Notes: generated by a model from the sequence alone, not told the origin. Shown: positions 1 through 7,909, counted from the first letter of the stretch. The stretch is 22,598 bases of DNA from Scleroderma bovista (GCA_037178675.1 JAYMGJ010000773.1:1-22598); one strand, 5' to 3'. Program-made: numbers and translations.

Positions 1-101
1 ATTGCCTTTGCAGTCACACACCTCTCGTGCCATGCCACAAACCCATCTCAGGACCACCTGTCCAAAGCGCTTTATATCTGTCGCTACTTGATTGGTACAC
101 C
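1..101 (+). pseudogene. Ty1/copia pol fragment, segment 1 (RT-RNase H region)
   Basis: Frame 1 reads without a stop from the window edge and matches the region just before and into the RNase H domain of copia polyproteins (a stretch ending in ...CRYLIGTP). The reading stops abruptly where the Gypsy-A LTR begins at 102 and resumes in the same protein register at 6066, after one copy of the ACACC target duplication is removed. It is therefore the first of three pieces of one copia pol gene; the rest of the element lies left of the window. The host element would copy RNA into DNA and integrate it, but this copy cannot make an intact RNase H. Family assignment rests on the joined conserved motifs of all three pieces. 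Confidence 0.8.
97..101. repeat. Target site duplication ACACC, left copy (Gypsy-A)
   Basis: The five bases ACACC directly precede the LTR at 102, and the same five directly follow the right LTR at 6066-6070. Removing the element and one copy restores a continuous copia reading frame, which confirms the exact insertion point. Confidence 0.93.
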
Positions 102-743
102 TGTCAAGTCCGGGTCTACTCCGGTAGGAGGTCCGGTCAAGTCCGGACGAGCGCGGACAAAGGGAGAGGGCAGAGGGCTGGACAAGGGATTAGTCCGGCC
201 GGAGTTGGTGACCGCTTGGATTCAACGACAAGGACGACATGCGTTGATCCCTTGCGTAGGTTCCGGTCAAGGTGATAGGGACGGAGACAGAGACAGAGAC
301 AGACAGAGACTGGAGTAGTGACTAAGTTGATTTCAGACTGAGGAGTACAGGATAAACTACAGAGTACTTATACTAAGTAAGAACTAGGGTCGAGTATATA
401 CGGTGACAAGTAAACAGCCTGAAAGACGGACAAGGGACAACTGGAGAAAGTACTAGGTCAGGTCCGATGAAAATAAAGTCAGGTCCGGGTAAAATAAATC
501 AGGTCCGGTGAAAATGCTACAAGGTATAGGATATATCGAGTTCACGGAGAACTCACGTCAAGGCAGGGTAAACGGCGAGGTGTGGTAACGAGCGAATAGA
601 GGATAGTCCAAGGGTCGTACTTAACGGAGGCATATCTGCGCGAGCGTGACCGGAGTAAGTGTTGAGTGACCGGAGTTGTGCTGTGGAGCTGCGACGCGAC
701 CGGAGTGACCGGATAAGGCCCGGAGTTGGGCATGGTCGTAACA
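102..743 (-). repeat. Gypsy-A 3' LTR (left)
   Basis: This 642-bp repeat begins TGTCAAG and ends GTAACA on the plus strand. It equals 5424-6065 apart from about 8 substitutions, 7 of which are transitions at CpG sites. It holds a short purine microsatellite (GACAGA units near 284-309) and roughly fourteen CCGG words, far above the 2-3 expected by chance in this length. In element orientation it reads TGTTACGACC...CTTGACA. Its TATA and initiator motifs match those described for the right LTR. Confidence 0.93.
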
Positions 744-758
744 GTATCCCCCTTTTAG
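744..758 (-). promoter_or_regulatory. Gypsy-A polypurine tract
   Basis: On the minus strand the purine run AAAAGGGGGA (747-756) ends three bases before the 3' LTR, where plus-strand DNA synthesis of a retrotransposon is primed. The same tract, with one change, lies next to the Gypsy-B LTR. Its place beside the left LTR independently fixes the element's minus orientation. Confidence 0.8.
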
Positions 759-851
759 GGGCCGAACCCATGAGGCCCCAATGAGGCTGTCGTGTGGTCG
801 CCTAGAACAATGCGGAGTCCCGGAGTGTTGTCTGAGTACGAATTATGGATC

Positions 852-857
852 TATAAA
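852..857 (+). promoter_or_regulatory. TATA box of the antisense gene in Gypsy-A
   Basis: TATAAA lies 52 bp before the chosen start codon at 909. A start of transcription about 30 bp downstream (near 883-888) would give a short leader. The homologous gene of Gypsy-B has a TATTTAAG element in the same relation to its start codon, which supports an internal promoter separate from the LTR. Confidence 0.55.
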
Positions 858-908
858 GATCAGACCGGTTTTGCTTGTTACCCCCAGTTTTCTTTCCGCG
901 ATCCTAAC

Positions 909-1945
909 ATGTCGGCCACTGCTAAGTCCACCAGCCCTGTTGCCCCCATTGCCACCGAGTCCAGGGATTGGACGAAGGCCTCGACACCGGAGTTACAGTC
1001 CGGTAGTGAGGACGAACCCGACATTCTCGACGCCAAAGCGAAGGAGCGCCGTCGTCGCAAGCAAGTGAAGAGGGAGGAGAGGCAACGTAGGGAGGAGGCG
1101 GAGAGGCAAGCGCGTGAAGAGGCGGAGGCAAGGGCTCGCGAGGAGGCAGAGCGTGCCAAGGCGGAGGCGGAGCAGAAAGCAAGAGAGCAGGCGGAGGAGG
1201 ACAGGGCGGAGGTGCAGCGGAGGGCTGCAGAGGTTGCAGCGAGGCAGAGGGCGCTGGCGCAGGAAGCGTCAAGGAAACGAGCAAGGGAGGAGCCGGAGGC
1301 AGGTCCGGTTGGAGAGGTCCGGTAAGCAACTTCAATTCTTCCTTTCATCTTCGTCACTAACCGTTACGCAGATGCGTGCGCTGCACGAAGCACCGCGCAG
1401 TGTGTGAGCGAGACCCAGAGAAACCCAAGCAGAGGGCGTGCATGAAGTGCGCCGGATTAAAGGAGAAGTGTGAGTGGCCAGAGGTGGGGGAACCAGGTCC
1501 GGTAGTAGACAAGGGAAAAGGCAAGGCGAAAGAGCAGGGCATGGCGACGTCACCGCGAGGCGGTGAGAAACGGAAGAAGAAGAAGACGGCGAAGATCGTC
1601 ATCGACAACGAGATAGTGGAGGTGGCGGGTCCGTCCGGCTCCAAGTCCGGACTCAACTCCGGGGTCTTCCTGGAGCGGATGGACAAGCTGACAGCCGCGG
1701 TGGAGGCGATGACCGGGCAGATGGCCCGGATCGCGGACTCCACACGATCCGTGTCGCGGTCCAATGACCGCCTGAGCGCTGGCCTCGAGACCTTTCTCGA
1801 GGAGTGCCGTTTCTTCACGGCGCCTTGGGGCGAAGATGAGGAGTTGGAGGATAGTGAGGCGGAGGTCGACCCGGAGGAGGTCGAACTAGAAGTCCAGGGG
1901 CTCCATGAGGAGCAGGAGAACCCTGGCAGCGGTGTGCCGGAGTAG
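909..1945 (+). CDS. Antisense accessory gene of Gypsy-A: coiled coil + Zn2Cys6 protein, two exons
   Basis: Exon 1 is 909-1321 and exon 2 is 1372-1945, joined across a 50-bp intron (donor GTAAGC, branch CTAAC, acceptor CAG); 328 residues. Seen in the product: DWT...PEL at 20-29; a long charged Arg/Glu/Ala coiled coil at about 43-127; six cysteines at 139, 142, 149, 161, 164 and 171, matching the fungal Zn2Cys6 spacing CX2CX6CX11CX2CX6C exactly; the motif TSPRGGEKRK with a Lys run that could be a nuclear signal; a helical stretch; a Glu/Asp-rich tail. Splicing creates the cluster: the first cysteine sits one codon after the junction. It runs opposite to gag-pol. ATG 909 is chosen over an upstream in-frame codon because of the TATA box at 852 and the alignment with the Gypsy-B gene. 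A role as DNA-binding regulator is inferred. Confidence 0.78.
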
Positions 1946-2117
1946 GTGGTCCGGTCCGGACTCCTTGTAAATAGAAAATGTAATTTAGTTTTACTTTTTT
2001 TGTTTATAAAGAAAAGTGGCTGGATTTGAGAGTGAGTGATATTACAGAGACAGAGTGAAACGGATAGGGGAAACAGATAAAAGAAACGGATAAGAGAAAC
2101 AGAGAGCGAGAGTATTA
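1946..2117. other. Convergent 3' region of Gypsy-A
   Basis: These 172 bp lie between the stop of the plus-strand accessory gene and the stop of minus-strand pol. The first part is T-rich (near 1976-2006) and could end the accessory transcript; the rest is purine-rich with GAAACGGATA-like repeats. No ORF was recognised. Genomic RNA of the element must cross the whole accessory gene to reach its 3' LTR, so the two transcripts would overlap in opposite sense. Confidence 0.5.
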
Positions 2118-5100
2118 TTACATAGACGCGAGTGGTCCGGGTTTGTCCGGGTACTGGACATGGTAGTCTTCGAGTAATTCCGTAGCGTTGCCTAGCTCAG
2201 TGGCGAGTAGCCAAGAGGTTTCTTTGTCAGTTCCTTCATAACCGGACCAACGTACCAAGTACAGCAGTTTGCACGATTTTCGTCGACGGTCAACCTTGGA
2301 GTCGAGGATCTCAGAGATCTCAAACTCCGGTTTACCATCTACCTCGACTGGTGGCGGAGGAGGCTATATCCAGTCTGGTATAGTGTTGGGTATGGCCGGT
2401 TCGAGTTGGGAGACGTGGAAGACGGGATGGACGGCGCGCATGGAATCTGGAAGACGTAGCGTAAAAGAGAGAGAGCCTACTTGTGCTATGATAGTGTAGG
2501 GCCCAAGATTCTTTTCTGATAGCTTTTTGGATGGTCGAGTAGACCGGAAGTACTTGGCTTTCACGTATACTTGATCGCCTACTTTGAAGTCCGGTGCCGG
2601 AGTACGTTTGGCATCAGCCGGACCTTGGTAGCGAAGTTGCGCATTGGCCATTTCTTCTCGAAGGTATTGGTGCAGCGACTCAAGGTCGACTGCATAGTCA
2701 CAAGCCCGAGCTGAAGTCATGTCGCGTTCTGGGTAGACAGAGATGTTAGGGTGGTAGCCCTTGTTAGCAAAGAACGGAGAGACTCCGGTGGTAGCACTTG
2801 GTGCATTGTTGTATGCGAACTCCGCCAGTGGGAGTAAGTCCGCCCAGTTGTCCTGCTGGTAGTTGCAGTAGATGCGGAGGTACTGTTCCAGTGTCTGGTT
2901 AGACCGCTCTGTCTGGCCATCGCCCTCCGGGTGGTAACCGGAGGTGAAGTGGAGGCGCATGTCGAGGGCCTTTCCAAGTGACCGGAAGAAGTGAGAGACA
3001 AACTCTGTACCGCGATCTGAGGTGACGTGGGCGGGAACACCATGCTTGGAGAATACGTGGAGCAGGAAGAGTTTTGCAAGCTCCGGGCTAGTGATGGTGT
3101 CGTGAGTAGGAATGAAAATGGCTTGTTTAGAAAGCCTGTCTACTATGACCAGGATGGCTGTAAAGCCGGTGGATGAAGGGAGTTGCTCTATGAAGTCCAT
3201 CGAGATGGAATTCCAGGGCTTCTCCAGTACGGGAAGCTGTTTCAGCAGCCCGTAGGGTCTATGGCGCGGTGTCTTAGCTCTTGCGCAAGAAGTACATGAC
3301 CGGACGTAGTCTTTGACGAAGGTCCGGAGACCAGGCCAAGTATACTCACGCCGGATTAGTTCCAGGGTCCAGTTTTGCCCAAAGTGACCAGCGAGAGGGT
3401 GATCATGCCTGTACCGGAGGACACGGAGACGGAGATCGTCTGCGTCCGGTATGTAGATACGACCGTCTAGTCGGAGGAATCCTGCTTCATCAGCGGACCA
3501 GCGAGAGTCCGGAGGGTCTGCAAGGTGGATCTGGGCAATGGGGTCAGAGGGTAGTGCGGAGAGGATGTCGCTATGGAGTGTTTCTACGTCCATGATTGCG
3601 ACTGCACGGAGGACCAGGAACTCTAGATAGGTAGCGCGAAGTGAATTAGTGAGCTGTTCTTGAGTGAACACCGGCCGGAGATTTTGGGGGTTAACCCGGG
3701 CATAGCCACTATCCCCCTCTTTGGGGTAGACGTCCCATCGTCTAGTGAGGGCGTCAGGCTTGGCACCGAGCTTACCAGGGCGGAAGCAAATGACAAGATT
3801 AAACTGTGATAGAAACTCGGACCACCGGGCTTGCCGGCAGGAGAGTACTTTTGAGGTTGAGAAATACTCGAGATTCTTGTGGTCCGTGACGATGTCGATA
3901 GGAGAGGCGGAGCCTTCGAGGTAGTGGCGCCAGTTCCGGAATGCTTCGAAGATAGCAAGCAATTCCTTATCGTGGGTGTCGTAGTTCAGTTCCGGAGCGG
4001 TCAAAGTCCGGGAGTAATAGGCGACCAGACGAACTTCTCCGTCGGCGCAGGTAATAGACAAGATACCGGCGACAGCATAGTCAGAGGCATCGGTTTCCAC
4101 GATGATAGGGGTATCCGGAATGAAGTGAGTGAGAATGGGCACAGTAGTGAAGGCATGCTTAAGTGCATTGAACGAACATCGACAGTCCTTGGAGAAGTTC
4201 CAAGGGGCATCCTTCCGGGTGAGTCAGGTAAGGGGGACCACGATGTCCGAGTAGTTGAATATAAACCAGCGGTAGAAATTGGCGAAGCCTAGGAAGGACT
4301 GGATGTCCTTTACCTTTCGAGGTTCAGGCCAGTCGGAGATGGTCTGGATTTTGTCCGGAGACATAGTTAGACTGTCAGGAGATAGGCGGTAGCCAAGATA
4401 CTCTACCGAGTCCGAGTGGAACTCGCATTTCTCCGGTTTGGCGAAGAGGCCATGCAACCGGAGATGGTGGAGTACTTCCCGGACGTGCTGCTGGTGGGAC
4501 TCCATATCCTCGGAGTAGATGAGGATGTCGTCAAGGTACACGACGACGCAGACATCCAGCATGTCAGCGAAGATGGTGTTGACAAAGCGCTGGAAGGCTG
4601 CAGGGGCGTTAGTGAGGCCAAAGGGCATTACTAGACGGTCAGCCGGATCGCCGGAGTGCAGTAGGTCCGGTTCGAACCATTCTAGGGTCATCCCTTTTAG
4701 ATATGATTGGGCGAAAGTTACCTTTGCCCTATCAAGGCGGAATGCCTTGGCTCGATCCTGGAAACAGAGCTCACACTGGACCAAGAAGGTCTTGAGCTTT
4801 TTGGGATCCGTACCGTCGAAGGTGTCCGGTTCACGGACTTTGGCACGGGAGGAAGAGGCGTCATTGGTCCAGTGGGAGGAGCGGGAGAGGCGATTGACGG
4901 CGACTGCTAAATTTTGGAAGACAGCCAGACCAGGGTCTAGCTCATCCATGGCGTCGACAAAGTCATCATTGTCGTCATCATCGTTGTCGCCATCTCCGGG
5001 GTCGTCCGGATCATCTCCGGGTCCATCCTCGGGGCCAAACCACTGGTGACGGGCAGGTTCGCGACGTTCCGGAGTGGGGTCGCGACGGTAGGGGAATCGA

Positions 5101-5354
5101 TCACTAGAAACGGATTCGTGGTGACCTAAGTCTGCAGAACCACGAAGGCTCTGAGACGCAGCATCTCAACGCGGAGTCAAAGGCGCTGTAGGGTTTCGAG
5201 CTGTAAAGCTCCGGAATTGGCTAACTGAAGCCGGAGGTTGCCTGTGGTTAGACAGGGCTTGATGAGCAGCAGAGAGGTGGAGGTCGTCTACTGAACCTGC
5301 TTCTTCAGTAAGTGCTGCAGCGGTACGAGCATGAGAGCGCGTAGTCATAGTCAT
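2118..5354 (-). pseudogene. Gypsy-A gag-pol, internally deleted with three nonsense codons
   Basis: A single minus-strand frame runs from ATG 5354 to a TAA at 2118-2120, broken by TGA at 5166-5168, TGA at 4224-4226 and TAG at 2364-2366. Gag covers about 5354-4645 (acidic Asp/Glu linker, then a capsid-like part with FDGTDPKKLKTF and LEWFEPDLL). At about 4632-4645 gag is joined directly to the second half of reverse transcriptase (VMPFGLTN, YLDD kept), so the end of gag, the protease and the first half of RT are missing. RNase H (ETDASDY kept), integrase with HHCC and DD35E motifs and, beyond the TAG, a chromodomain follow. The stops fit C-to-T changes of Arg CGA or Gln CAG; Gypsy-B has Arg at the 4224 position and Gln at the 2364 position. 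Not functional. Confidence 0.9.
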
Positions 5355-5411
5355 AAGAAATAGAAGCTAGTTTGCGTACGGGGTATGGAACAGTGAACCC
5401 ACACAAGTGTG

Positions 5412-5421
5412 AGTCTGAAAT
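5412..5421 (-). promoter_or_regulatory. Gypsy-A primer binding site, self-priming type
   Basis: The minus strand reads ATTTCAGACT two bases after the 5' LTR. Its reverse complement, AGTCTGAAAT, occurs inside the LTR exactly where transcription is predicted to start (5661 downward). A transcript starting there could fold back and prime its own reverse transcription, as known for Tf1/sushi elements. The usual TGG start of a tRNA-type site is absent. A palindrome, CACACAAGTGTG at about 5400-5411, directly adjoins it. Confidence 0.6.
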
Positions 5422-5423
5422 AC

Positions 5424-6065
5424 TGTCAAGTCCGGGTCTACTCCGGTAGGAGGTCTGGTCAAGTCCGGACGAGCGCGGACAAAGGGAGAGGGCAGAGGGC
5501 TGGACAAGGGATTAGTCCGGCCGGAGTTGGTGACCGCTTGGATTCAACGACAAGGACGACATGCGTTGATCCCTTGCGTAGGTTCCGGTCAAGGTGATAG
5601 GGACGGAGACAGAGACAGAGACAGACAGAGACTGGAGTAGTGACTAAGTTGATTTCAGACTGAGGAGTACAGGATAAACTACAGAGTACTTATACTAAGT
5701 AAGAACTAGGGTCGAGTATATACGGTGACAAGTAAACAGCCTGAAAGACGGACAAGGGACAACCGGAGAAAGTACTAGGTCAGGTCTGATGAAAATAAAG
5801 TCAGGTCCGGGTAAAATAAATCAGGTCCGGTGAAAATGCTACAAGGTATAGGATATATCGAGTTCACGGAGAACTCACGTCAAGGCAGGGTAAACGGCGA
5901 GGTGTGGTAACGAGCGAATAGAGGATAGTCCAAGGGTCGTACTTAACGGAGGCATATCTGCGCGAGCGTGACCGGAGTAAGTGTTGAGCGACCGGAGTTG
6001 AGCTGTGGAGCTGCAATGCGACCGGAGTGACCGGATAAGGCCCAGAGTTGGGCATGGTCGTAACA
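5424..6065 (-). repeat. Gypsy-A 5' LTR (right)
   Basis: This 642-bp repeat is about 98.8% identical to 102-743. In element orientation it begins TGTTACGACC and ends CTTGACA. With the predicted start of transcription at 5661, U3 would be about 404 nt and R plus U5 about 238 nt. Differences from the left LTR are mostly CCG/CTG or CGG/CAG type. Confidence 0.93.
5661..5737 (-). promoter_or_regulatory. Gypsy-A LTR core promoter: TATA, initiator and conserved upstream block
   Basis: On the minus strand TATAAG (5694-5689) is followed 33 nt later by TCAGTCT, which fits the initiator consensus YYANWYY with +1 at 5661. Just upstream, a block of about 35 bp (5737-5701; core CACCGTATATACTC, then CCTAGTTCTT) recurs in both family-C LTRs at a similar distance from their TATA boxes, suggesting a shared activator site. 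Confidence 0.55.
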
Positions 6066-6070
6066 ACACC
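6066..6070. repeat. Target site duplication ACACC, right copy (Gypsy-A)
   Basis: Matches 97-101 exactly and directly follows the right LTR. Confidence 0.93.
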
Positions 6071-6246
6071 TAATTACTCCCTAGTGTACAATGGTGGATC
6101 CAGTGCTGGCCTGATTGCATGCACGGACTCAGATTGGGGATCAGACCCTATCTCTCGCCTCTTGCAGACAGGTTTCTACCTGAAGCTTGCAGATGGCTTG
6201 ATCAGTTGGACTTCTCATGCGCAGAAGACTATTGCATACTCGTCCA

Positions 6247-6251
6247 CTGAG
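6247..6251. repeat. Target site duplication CTGAG, left copy (solo LTR C1)
   Basis: CTGAG at 6247-6251 is repeated at 7523-7527 around the solo LTR. One copy belongs to the original copia codons for Thr-Glu. Confidence 0.92.
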
Positions 6252-7522
6252 TGTCATATCCATACTTTTCCAGTCGCAACTCCGGTCTAACCATGGCCCG
6301 CCTGACCTCTCCTTAGGCATAGATGCAACTCCGGATCTAGTCCGGCCATCTCCAGCCCTATAGCTGCACTCCAGCTCAACTCTGGTCACTATGTCCATCT
6401 CCGCCTCAGGACTAACCCCTGTCTTCCTACAGACAGATCCGCGGTCTAACTCCTCCATGTCGGACCTGTACCTACCACTAGTCGCTACTCCGGTTTCAGT
6501 CCGGCCACTCCCTTAGCTTTGTCTGCAACGTAGCCCAACTCCGGCTGGTACATCCAACTCCGGCTCAGTTCTGCTCCTGTTCCGCTCCGCTTCCCCTGAT
6601 AGGTCCACCAATGGCCTTGGACATTTCCATGTCCAACTCCGGACCTTCCTCTGGCTACTCTGCCCTCCCTCCGCTCGTACACTCCCTCCGCTCTTGCACT
6701 TCCTCCGGTCCCGCTTCCTCCGGTTCCACTTCCTCCGGTTCCACTTCCTCCGGTTCCACTTCCTCCGGTCCTGGACATCGCTCCGGACTTAACATTAGTT
6801 AAGTCCACCTCCAACCCTTACCTGTCCTCTTCCGACCTAGTTCCCTTTACTTCACTGTCCCTGCTTTTCCTCCGTCGTCCCTGTATCTCTAGTTCCCCGT
6901 GTCTGCTCCCGCTCCGGTTTATTTTCCTGTACCTGCTTTATTTTCCTGTCCGTTTCTGCTCCATCCTTTGTCCCAACTAAGGTGTTTACTTGTCACCGTA
7001 TATACTCACCCTAGTTCTCATTTACTATATAAACTACTATACTCCGGCCTAGTAGTTTCCTTAGATCAAATCTCGACTAAGATACTCCCCACTCTGTACT
7101 ACCCACCATGCTCTCCTAATCCCATCTTGTTCTCCTGAACTCCGGCCAACTCCGGCCTCTGTCCTATCTCGTCCTCTTGGTCCTATGTCCGATCCTAGCA
7201 AGTCTCCTACTTGCATGAGGGCAAAAGCCACCTCTGTCCCAGACTCGACGCTAGACCTCTCAGGACTTATCCCACCTCTGGGATGTCCTTCACTCCGGAC
7301 AAGCTGCGCTCAACTCCGGACCACTTTCCCGCGGTCCGGACTTACTCCGCAAAAACCCGGACTTACTCCCTGTGCTTCTCTAGTGCCTGGACTTCATTCG
7401 TTTGACCCGGACTTGACTCTCCACACTAACTAGCACCTACTAGTGTCTGGACTTACCTCCTCATTAGTTCCCTGCACCTCTGGACCTCCTAGTAAGATCG
7501 TTGAGGAGAACCGGTCTTGACA
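6252..7522 (+). repeat. Solo LTR of gypsy family C (copy C1)
   Basis: A 1,271-bp sequence beginning TGTCATATCC and ending GGTCTTGACA, flanked by a perfect 5-bp duplication, with no internal region: a solo LTR left by recombination between the two LTRs of a full element. A second, inverted copy lies at 12286-13573. It carries a minisatellite at about 6680-6775 (15-bp units with TTCCTCCGG, plus 17-bp units), many CCGG words, and a TATA box. Short ORFs inside it are not supported as genes. Confidence 0.9.
6984..7033 (+). promoter_or_regulatory. Core promoter of solo LTR C1
   Basis: TATATAAA at 7026-7033 lies just after a block at 6984-7019 that is nearly identical to the one upstream of the TATA box in Gypsy-A LTRs (core CACCGTATATACTC). 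A start about 30 bp downstream would fall near 7056-7060. Confidence 0.5.
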
Positions 7523-7863
7523 CTGAGGCCGAATACATGGCTTTGAGCGATTGCGTTCGCCAAGTTACCTGGATTCGGAGTTTACTTGGTGAGCTCGGCT
7601 GTAAGCTGAAAGCTATCCCGATTTGCGGTGATAATCAGGGGTCCATATTCATGGCATCCAACCCTGTAACGGAGCCTCGCTCCAAGCACATCAACATCCG
7701 CTACCACGGAATCCGCGAGTCAGTCATGAAAGGTAACGTGGAGCTATTCTTCATTGATGGTGCTGAGAATCCCGCCGATCTGCTCACCAAGAACTTACCA
7801 CACGAGAAATTTGCAAAGTTCAGAGCTCAACTAGGCTTACAATTTCCCTCTGGCAGCATCTAG
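7523..7863 (+). pseudogene. Ty1/copia RNase H fragment, segment 3 (C-terminal end)
   Basis: The third piece of the copia pol gene starts with the right CTGAG duplication and reads TEAEYMALSDC, then GDNQGS, SKHINIRYHGIRE and ADLLTK, all standard for the end of the copia RNase H domain; stop codon at 7861-7863. The apparent residues before 7523 come from the LTR. Together with segments 1 and 2 it forms a continuous domain with no other frameshift visible, so the copia element was probably still coding when it was hit. Confidence 0.92.
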
Positions 7864-7898
7864 CGCCTTATTCGCTGAAGTGCTCTATGTGCAGCACA

Positions 7899-7909
7899 GC
7901 GAGGGGGAG
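7899..7909 (+). promoter_or_regulatory. Copia polypurine tract
   Basis: GCGAGGGGGAG directly precedes the TG of the copia 3' LTR, the expected position for plus-strand priming. Confidence 0.8.

Larger units (their letters stand above)
102..6065 (-). mobile_element. Ty3/gypsy chromovirus Gypsy-A, LTR to LTR, defective
   Basis: A 5,964-bp LTR retrotransposon inserted inside the copia RNase H gene. It has two 642-bp LTRs (TG...CA ends), perfect 5-bp target duplications, a decayed gag-pol on the minus strand, and a polypurine tract next to the left LTR. Orientation is therefore minus: the right LTR is the 5' LTR and the left one the 3' LTR. Between pol and the 3' LTR lies a spliced gene on the plus strand. 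Pol has an internal deletion (end of gag, protease and half of RT lost) and three in-frame stops, so this copy is non-autonomous. The LTRs differ at about 8 positions, indicating a fairly recent insertion. The integrase ends in a chromodomain, placing it among chromoviruses of Tf1/sushi type. Confidence 0.92.
6066..6251 (+). pseudogene. Ty1/copia RNase H fragment, segment 2
   Basis: Continues the copia frame of segment 1. It encodes the start of the RNase H domain, with the typical D-S-D-W motif (CTDSDWGSDP), the glycine region LADGLISWTS, and QKTIAYSSTE, which in copia proteins is followed by AEY. The frame is cut right after SSTE by the solo LTR at 6252 and continues at 7528 with AEYMAL. 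The two insertions split this domain only about 180 bp apart. Confidence 0.9.

Noticed and set aside
744..760. Primer binding site next to the left LTR
   Set aside because: The tract is pyrimidine-rich on plus and purine-rich on minus, and pol runs minus, so this is the polypurine tract and the 3' end of the element.
792..908. Upstream extension of the Gypsy-A accessory protein from an in-frame codon at 792
   Set aside because: A TATA box at 852 and alignment of the Gypsy-B start with ATG 909 place the real start downstream; the extra residues have no counterpart in B.
878..1357. Minus-strand ORFs opposite the coiled coil (Ala/Ser/Leu-rich), and similar ones at 17583-18055
   Set aside because: Mirror images of the repetitive GAG/GCG codons of the coil; no motifs of their own and stops differ between the two elements.
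102..6065. RIP as the source of C-to-T changes
   Set aside because: Changes sit at CpG, not mainly CpA, and the host looks like a basidiomycete; deamination of methylated CpG fits better.
6899..7433. Short plus-strand ORFs in solo LTR C1 and their inverse counterparts in C2 (12375-13241)
   Set aside because: They lie wholly within LTR sequence, span the TATA region and minisatellite, and have no recognisable domain.
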